Positions 62,775 through 64,000 of a stretch of DNA of 64,000 bases are shown piece after piece. How positions within the stretch are numbered: position 1 is the first letter of the stretch; the number at the start of each line of letters is the position of its first letter. The position numbers and the translations under genes were made by a program. The notes beneath the pieces were generated by a model. It ran no database searches. It was not told the origin of the DNA and saw only the letters and a program-made list of their open reading frames with translations. This stretch comes from UBA4615 sp964399635 (lineage in GTDB: Bacteria > Pseudomonadota > Gammaproteobacteria > Burkholderiales > Burkholderiaceae_E), in contig CAYNRU010000014.1 in assembly GCA_964399635.1 (NCBI GenBank), positions 40,405-104,404 on the forward strand. Reading direction: 5' to 3'.

Positions 62775-63530
62775 CGCTTCATACCGGCAGCGCCGGCCCT
62801 CTTCGCCGATCAGCGCGATCGCGCCACAGCCGCGGGTTTCGTACAGATCGACGCGATCGAGCTGCGGCAGCTGCCCGCGCGCCTTGCCCAGGATCCAGTG
62901 CGCGATCGAGGCGGTGTCGCAGTCGTCCAGGTCGGCGATCTCGTGCAGGGGCTGATGGTCCAGCGCCCGGAAGATCGGATTGAAGATCGTCTTGACGTCG
63001 CCGAAGTCGATCGTCCAGCCCATCACCTCGTCGAGCGGCGCGGCCAGATGCAGCCGCAGCGTGTAGGTGTGCCCGTGGATGCGCCGCAGCGCGCTGCCGT
63101 CGGGCGCACGCTTCAGCTGCAGCGCGCTGTCGAGCGTGAGCTCCTTCCAGATCCGATACCGCTGCCCGTCGTAGTTGGCGCCGCAGGACCCGGTCTCGTA
63201 GACGGTGATCCAGGACAGCTCGGGCAGCCGGGGCTTGATGCGGTCCCACAGCCAGCTCGACAGCATCTCGCTGGTGGGGTTGTGCAGCCCTGGCAGGTCG
63301 TTCAGGCAGGCATGGTCGAGCTGCTGGTGGAAGGGCGCCCAGATCGCGTCGAGATGGTCGTAGTCGATGCTCAGGTCGCCCGAGCCGAGGTCCTGGTCGG
63401 CATGCACGATCACCTCGAAGCCATGCCCGTGCATGCGCCCGCACTGGTGTCCCGGCGGCACGTTGGGCAGCCGATGCGCCGACTGGAAGCGGCGCCGCAC
63501 GTGCGCATGGCCCGCGGCATCGAGGTCCAC
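62775..63530 (-). CDS. queD: QueD-like 6-carboxytetrahydropterin synthase, two-domain form, 5' end disturbed
   Basis: Homology starts at RRRFQSAHRLPNVPPGHQ. Domain 1 has the catalytic Cys in CGRMHGHGFEV with zinc ligands from SAHR and HGH. Domain 2 repeats the fold (RRIHGHTYTLRLHLAAPLDEVMGWTIDFGDVKTIF ... LDHQPLHEI, ETRGCGA). Burkholderiales have this tandem form in queuosine synthesis. No ATG is available: GTG at 63530 or 63500 are the only in-frame candidates near the homology start, and an IS91 fragment abuts there. The frame has no stop before the queE remnant, giving a fused product. Activity is doubtful. Confidence 0.75.
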
Positions 63531-63758
63531 GCCTTCGTGCCCCGTGCTCTGGATGCCGACCTGCTCGATGCCCGGCACATCGAGCTGTTCGACATCGACA
63601 TGCGGCGCTGCCCGAGGTGCGGCGGCGTGCAGGTGAAGATCATCGCGGCGATCCTGGAGCGTGCGGTGATCGGCAAGATCCTCACCCACCTGGGGCTGGA
63701 TCCTCAGCCGCCGCCGCGCAGCAAGGCGCGCGAGACGGGGCTCGAGTTCGCCGCCTGA
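63531..63758 (+). mobile_element. C-terminal fragment of an IS91-family transposase
   Basis: LDADLLDARHIELFDIDMRR then CPRCGGVQVKIIAAILERAV and IGKILTHLGLDPQPPPRSKAR end at a stop at 63758. This is the C-terminal end of IS91-family transposases including the CPxCG zinc motif, and is close to the 44.3-kb fragment. It replaces the expected 5' end of queD. I see nothing recognisable from 63759 to 64000. Confidence 0.78.
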
Positions 63759-64000
63759 GAGGCGGCGGCCCACGCGGGCACCCGCCCCGTGGCGTGCAGC
63801 GGCTGGCGTGCAGCCTGGGGGATGCTGCGCGCGATGTGCGCGCAACGTGCCCGAGCGCGCCGCCGAGCCCGAGCCCGAGGCCGGAATCGCACGCCGTGAA
63901 CGCCTGCAGCCCGATCGCAGACACGGCCCGGTGCGACAAGCCGGTCAGCTTCGCGCCCTTCAGCCGCCTTGGATCCGACCCGCCGCTTGCGCCGGGCCAG

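Overview
The window is high-GC DNA from a betaproteobacterium, most likely in the order Burkholderiales. The basis is the betaproteobacterial form of GshA, the gshA-gshB-EIIA-HPr-EI cluster, a Bug/TctC-type binding protein, metX-metW, and TorF porin-glnK-amtB. I cannot name the genus from sequence alone.

Region 1 (1-24.2 kb) is ordinary core chromosome: comM (cut by the left edge), ubiK, a nitrogen-regulated torF-glnK-amtB unit with a sigma-54-type promoter and a strong terminator, purU, gshA-gshB-PTS(Ntr-like) genes, metX-metW, a PQQ-type sugar dehydrogenase, a Bug receptor, a Rieske oxygenase, a thiolase, a POTRA/barrel outer-membrane protein and the fused acyl-CoA mutase icmF behind a palindromic operator.

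Region 2 (24.2-44.9 kb) is a patchwork of accessory genes separated by decayed mobile DNA: at least four fragments of IS91-family transposases (a fifth lies at 63.5 kb), their shared tail sequence, and an IS3-family tail. Cargo includes lysR-lysA, a chemoreceptor, a SemiSWEET-like protein, a binding-protein/permease fusion with an internal deletion, a MazEF-type toxin-antitoxin pair, a methyltransferase, a PEP-CTERM metalloprotease-like protein and two tandem PlpD-like patatin/barrel proteins. Several genes here are chimeras produced by rearrangement (PIN-domain tail, VbhA-like antitoxin tail, extended PEP-CTERM protein).

Region 3 (44.9-51.2 kb, minus strand) is a self-contained TonB-dependent uptake operon: DUF2946 protein, TonB, TonB-dependent receptor, PepSY membrane protein, ExbB, ExbD.

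Region 4 (51.2-62.2 kb) is a zinc-starvation island: a Fur/Zur-family regulator divergent from a tightly coupled operon of COG0523 GTPase 1, a small protein, COG0523 GTPase 2, a protein with two similar halves, HisI, DUF1826, DUF1636, FolE2, and then the standout gene, one continuous 1051-residue reading frame joining a third COG0523 metallochaperone GTPase (with a His-rich segment) to a complete threonyl-tRNA synthetase that keeps its zinc ligands. An aspartoacylase/succinylglutamate-desuccinylase-like gene follows. The island appears to combine zinc allocation with replacement or chaperoned copies of zinc-linked enzymes.

Region 5 (62.2-64 kb) is a broken end: a small deleted copy of part of the third GTPase, a truncated queE reading on from queD without its own start, and an IS91-family transposase tail at the 5' end of queD.
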